From NCBI GenBank assembly GCA_938008425.1, contig CALLKH010000025.1, forward strand, positions 1 through 9,122: a stretch of DNA of 9,122 bases, written 5' to 3'. Of this stretch, positions 6,473 through 9,122 are shown piece by piece (within the stretch, counting starts at the first letter, position 1; the number at the start of each line of letters is the position of its first letter). Below the pieces are notes generated by a model. That model did not search any database and was not told where the DNA came from. It was given only the letters and a program-made list of their open reading frames with translations. This DNA comes from an uncultured Planctomycetaceae bacterium. GTDB taxonomy: Bacteria; Planctomycetota; Phycisphaerae; UBA1845; UTPLA1. Both the position numbers and the translations under genes were made by a program.

Positions 6473-8635
6473 GTGGCACGACGCACCTCATTTGGAACGC
6501 CCTCGACCGACGTCCGCCCGCCGGCGCGAACCGATTACGCCGGGCTTGCGGCGTGCTTCCTCGCGGGCTCGATGATTCTCACACTCTCCTGGTTCAGGCT
6601 GAGCAGCCTCGATATCGGCTACCACCTCGGCTACGGCGCCACGTTTCTGGACACCGGCAAGATCGTCGGCGCGGAACCCGATCCATTTCTCTATCCCGAG
6701 ACGGGCGTACCGTTCGTCAACGCGAACTGGGGCAGTCAGGTCGTGATGGCCGTCGTGGACCGGATGGCAGGGCCGTTCGGCCTGATCATGCTGCGCATGG
6801 GGCTCGTCGTGGTGATCTTCAGCGCGATGGCGGTCGTCGTTCGGTCCAAGGCCGAAGGCTGGGTAACGGTGGCGTGGGCGTGGGCGATTGCGGCCTTCGC
6901 GGCCTACGAGCGATTCAGTTTGCGGCCGGAATTGATGAGCTACGCGGTGATGATGTTGCAGGTCGCCATCTGGGCGCGGGGTGTGCGGTCATGGCGGAGC
7001 GCCTCGGCGCTCGTCATGCTTCAGATTCTCTGGGTGAATCTGCACAGCTACTTCCTGGTCGGCGTGCTGCTGGCGGGGGCGTTCTGGATCGACGCCGCGT
7101 GGGCATATTGGAACCGCCTGAAGGCGTTCGGCGACGTTCGAGCGGCCATTGTTCGACGATTCAAACTGATGACCATCACGGGGCTACTGATGGCGGCGGC
7201 GTGCACCGTCCATCCCTGGGGCGTGCGCGGGGCACTCTTCCCGCTGGAAACGCTCAGCTTCCTGAAGGATCAGCAGGTCATGGGCAATGCCGCCGGCGAG
7301 CAGGGCCGCAGCGCGATGTCGGAGATTTCCGAATTCGAATCGCCCTTCGCGCGCGTCGGCGAAAGGATCAACCGCAACACGATCTACGCGTATTTCGTGG
7401 TGCTCGGACTCATCGCACCGGGGTTTTTCGTTCTGTTCTTTCAGCGAAAACTGGGCTGGGCGGCGGCCGTGATGCTCCTGCTCGTCATGTCGCTACAAAT
7501 GCGACGCAACATCGCCCAATTCAGCCTGGCGGCGGTTCCACTGGTGATGGCAGCGGTCGGATCAATCAACTGGAGCAACCTGTTCTCGATTTCGCAACGT
7601 CGAACGCTGCGCCGGGGCGGCGCGACGATCGTGGCACTGGCCTGCTCGCTGTTCTCGTGGCAGGTCGCCTCGGGACGCGCTTATCTTGCTGAACGCAGAA
7701 CGACGCGGGAATTTGGCGGCGGCTATCACCCGCGAACCTTTCCGATCGATGCGATGAAATGGCTCGCGGCGCAGGAAGACCTTCAGCCGAGGCTGTTCGT
7801 CGATTACTTCACGTCCAGCAACGTCATTCCGTGGCTGCCGGAGCGATTCAAACTCTTCGTCGACACGAACACGTTTGCTTATCGCGACGAAACGCTTCGC
7901 ACCGCGTTCGATCTCGGACTGGGAAAGACGCCGCATGGTCCCTTCTTCGATCAGTACGGCGTCAATGTCGTTCTGCTTCACTGCGGGCCCGACACACAGC
8001 TGCTTGTCGGCGCGATGATGAAGGACGACGCCAACTGGGCGCTGGTCTATGCCGATCCGACGGCCGTCGTGTTCGCCCGTCGATTGCAGGCCCAGGTGCA
8101 GGTGATCATCGACAATCCGGTGAACGAAAGCAGTATTCGCGTGGCTGACTGGATCGCGGGCGCCGACGGGCCGGATGCGTCGCGGGCGCTCGCGCTGGGC
8201 ACGATCGCCAACGTACCAATGTCGCTCGGCTGGTGGAGGACCGCGGCGGAGATCTGTACCGAGGCGGTGCGGGTGGCGCCGGCGTATGACGAGGCGCGGC
8301 ATTATCTCGGCGTGGCCAACCTGAATCTCGGAAACGCGGCCGCCCGCAATCAGGACGTCGGTCGTGCGAAGGGTCACTACGAGAAGGCGATGGCGAGCTT
8401 TGAGCAGGTGCTGCTCGGCACGCCGAACCACCCCGAGGCCCGGCTGTATCTCGGCATTTCAAATCTCATCCTCGGCAACGCCCAGGCGACGGAGGGCGAC
8501 CTGGCCGGTGCAAGAACGCACTGGAGCGCAGCGAAGGCGAGCTTCGATGCCGTGCTGGAAAGAATGCCCGGCCACAGCGAGGCCGCCAGGTATCGTGACA
8601 TTGTCCGATCGTTGTTGTCATCCAACCCGGGATAA
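6473..8635 (+). CDS. Polytopic GT-C-like membrane protein with C-terminal TPR domain
   Basis: A 720-residue inner-membrane protein. About ten hydrophobic segments lie between residues 24 and 401 (for example 24-43, 103-123, 131-148, 153-168, 176-213, 303-323, 328-343, 350-365, 382-401). The first loop has LDIGYHLGYG (Asp47, His51), DPF at 70-72 and NANWGSQ at 83-89. These match, as I recall, the D.DI.WHL..G, DPFS and HEW pattern of uncharacterised bacterial membrane proteins related to GT-C glycosyltransferases, which use lipid-linked sugars. NLHSYFLVG (189-197) and FPIDAMKWL...LFVDTNTFAYRDE (423-473) are further landmarks of that group. From about 575 to the end are two or three TPR repeats (YDEARHYLGVANLNLGN, HPEARLYLGISNLILGN), probably outside the cytoplasm. 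The substrate is unknown and enzymatic activity is inferred. The start is a GTG without a good ribosome binding site, so it is uncertain by a few residues; TATACT at 6423-6428 could be a -10 element but has no matching -35. The YdjY lipoprotein gene follows nine bases after the stop. Confidence 0.82.
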   Translation: MARRTSFGTPSTDVRPPARTDYAGLAACFLAGSMILTLSWFRLSSLDIGYHLGYGATFLDTGKIVGAEPDPFLYPETGVPFVNANWGSQVVMAVVDRMAGPFGLIMLRMGLVVVIFSAMAVVVRSKAEGWVTVAWAWAIAAFAAYERFSLRPELMSYAVMMLQVAIWARGVRSWRSASALVMLQILWVNLHSYFLVGVLLAGAFWIDAAWAYWNRLKAFGDVRAAIVRRFKLMTITGLLMAAACTVHPWGVRGALFPLETLSFLKDQQVMGNAAGEQGRSAMSEISEFESPFARVGERINRNTIYAYFVVLGLIAPGFFVLFFQRKLGWAAAVMLLLVMSLQMRRNIAQFSLAAVPLVMAAVGSINWSNLFSISQRRTLRRGGATIVALACSLFSWQVASGRAYLAERRTTREFGGGYHPRTFPIDAMKWLAAQEDLQPRLFVDYFTSSNVIPWLPERFKLFVDTNTFAYRDETLRTAFDLGLGKTPHGPFFDQYGVNVVLLHCGPDTQLLVGAMMKDDANWALVYADPTAVVFARRLQAQVQVIIDNPVNESSIRVADWIAGADGPDASRALALGTIANVPMSLGWWRTAAEICTEAVRVAPAYDEARHYLGVANLNLGNAAARNQDVGRAKGHYEKAMASFEQVLLGTPNHPEARLYLGISNLILGNAQATEGDLAGARTHWSAAKASFDAVLERMPGHSEAARYRDIVRSLLSSNPG

Positions 8636-8644
8636 TCCTTGCAC

Positions 8645-9122
8645 ATGAATTCCAACCTGATTTGCCTCTCTACTTCGCCGTCCCGGCTGTTCGCATCGGT
8701 CATGTGCATACTCTTGACGGCGCTGTACTCATGCGGACCGAAGCCCGCGGATGTGAGCGGTGCGAACGATGGCCGCGGAGAGAAGTCACCATCCGGGGTT
8801 CAAAGGATCGAGTCGAATCCCGAGGCGCGGGTGGTGGATTATCAATCCGGCATTCGCATCGACTTTCGCGTGCCGCAGGTGGAAATTCCCGCCGAAGTCA
8901 TTCACCGCGTGGCCGAGCTTGAACTCTTCGCCTACTCCAAAGCCCCGACGCCCAAGGAGCACGAAACGATCCTGCTTCTGAATGCGCGTCCCCTGCACAT
9001 TCACGAGGCGCTGGGTTTAATCGGCCTCACGCCGGGACATCCGGCGTCGTACGACTGGGAGACCAAGATCATGACGCCGGCGAAAGGCGACGCTGTCGAA
9101 GTGCTGGCTCGCTATGAGAAGA
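8645..9122 (+). CDS. YdjY-domain lipoprotein, N-terminal 159 residues (cut by right edge)
   Basis: The frame is open from ATG 8645 to the window end. Residues 15-27 are hydrophobic and lead to Cys30 in ALYSCG, a good lipobox-like site, so the product is probably an envelope lipoprotein. After a Gly/Ser/Lys linker (31-55), residues about 62-140 look like the YdjY domain common in planctomycetes: a strand with a Val/Ile-Pro pattern (FRVPQVEIPAEV), LELFAYSK, the conserved KEHETIL at 104-110, and HIHEALGLIGLTPGHP at 118-133. The biochemical role of this domain is not known to me. The gene starts nine bases after the GT-C-like gene ends and is almost certainly in the same operon. There is no clear Shine-Dalgarno, and ATG at residue 20 is a less likely alternative because it would leave almost no positively charged N-region. 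The missing C-terminal length cannot be judged. Confidence 0.85.
   Translation, partial: MNSNLICLSTSPSRLFASVMCILLTALYSCGPKPADVSGANDGRGEKSPSGVQRIESNPEARVVDYQSGIRIDFRVPQVEIPAEVIHRVAELELFAYSKAPTPKEHETILLLNARPLHIHEALGLIGLTPGHPASYDWETKIMTPAKGDAVEVLARYEK

Noticed and set aside
6382..7692. Same-strand 436-codon frame overlapping the GT-C-like gene
   Set aside because: It is rich in Arg/Gly, typical of a GC-rich shadow frame, and overlaps a frame with clear membrane segments and family motifs.
7562..8431. Minus-strand 289-codon frame inside the GT-C-like gene
   Set aside because: Antisense shadow; the composition is Arg/His-rich without domains, and the sense frame shows conserved motifs and TPR repeats across the same bases.

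Overview
The window is GC-rich DNA (about 60 % by eye) of bacterial origin. The mix of protein families points to the Planctomycetota: a long orphan secretin of the planctomycete kind, a YdjY-domain lipoprotein, a GT-C-like membrane protein ending in TPR repeats, and a lipoprotein with an EWCG motif. This placement is an inference from family memory; no marker gene search was possible.

Layout. From the left edge to base 1330, on the minus strand, lies the 5' three-quarters of dnaG (DNA primase), running off the window. A divergent intergenic region (1331-1683) carries a reasonable sigma70-like promoter for dnaG. Everything else is on the plus strand. A two-gene unit follows: a lipoprotein with a CxxxC/EWCG motif (1684-2682) whose stop codon overlaps the TTG start of a membrane-anchored rhodanese (2679-3296). 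After a 398-bp non-coding stretch with a short direct repeat and a weak promoter candidate comes a long secretin-family outer-membrane channel gene (3695-6259), closed by a perfect 15-bp-stem terminator (6320-6357). A second unit then starts: a polytopic GT-C-like membrane protein with a TPR tail (6473-8635), followed 9 bases later by a YdjY-domain lipoprotein (8645 to the right edge, incomplete).

How the genes fit together. dnaG is a housekeeping replication gene with no functional tie to its neighbours. The other five products all appear to act in the envelope (two lipoproteins, a membrane-anchored rhodanese, an outer-membrane secretin, a polytopic membrane protein). They form at least two transcription units separated by a strong terminator, so I do not see one integrated system. 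The most suggestive pairing is the CxxxC lipoprotein translationally coupled to the rhodanese, which might share thiol or sulfur chemistry outside the cytoplasm; that is a hypothesis only. I found no tRNA, rRNA, CRISPR array, insertion sequence or phage gene.
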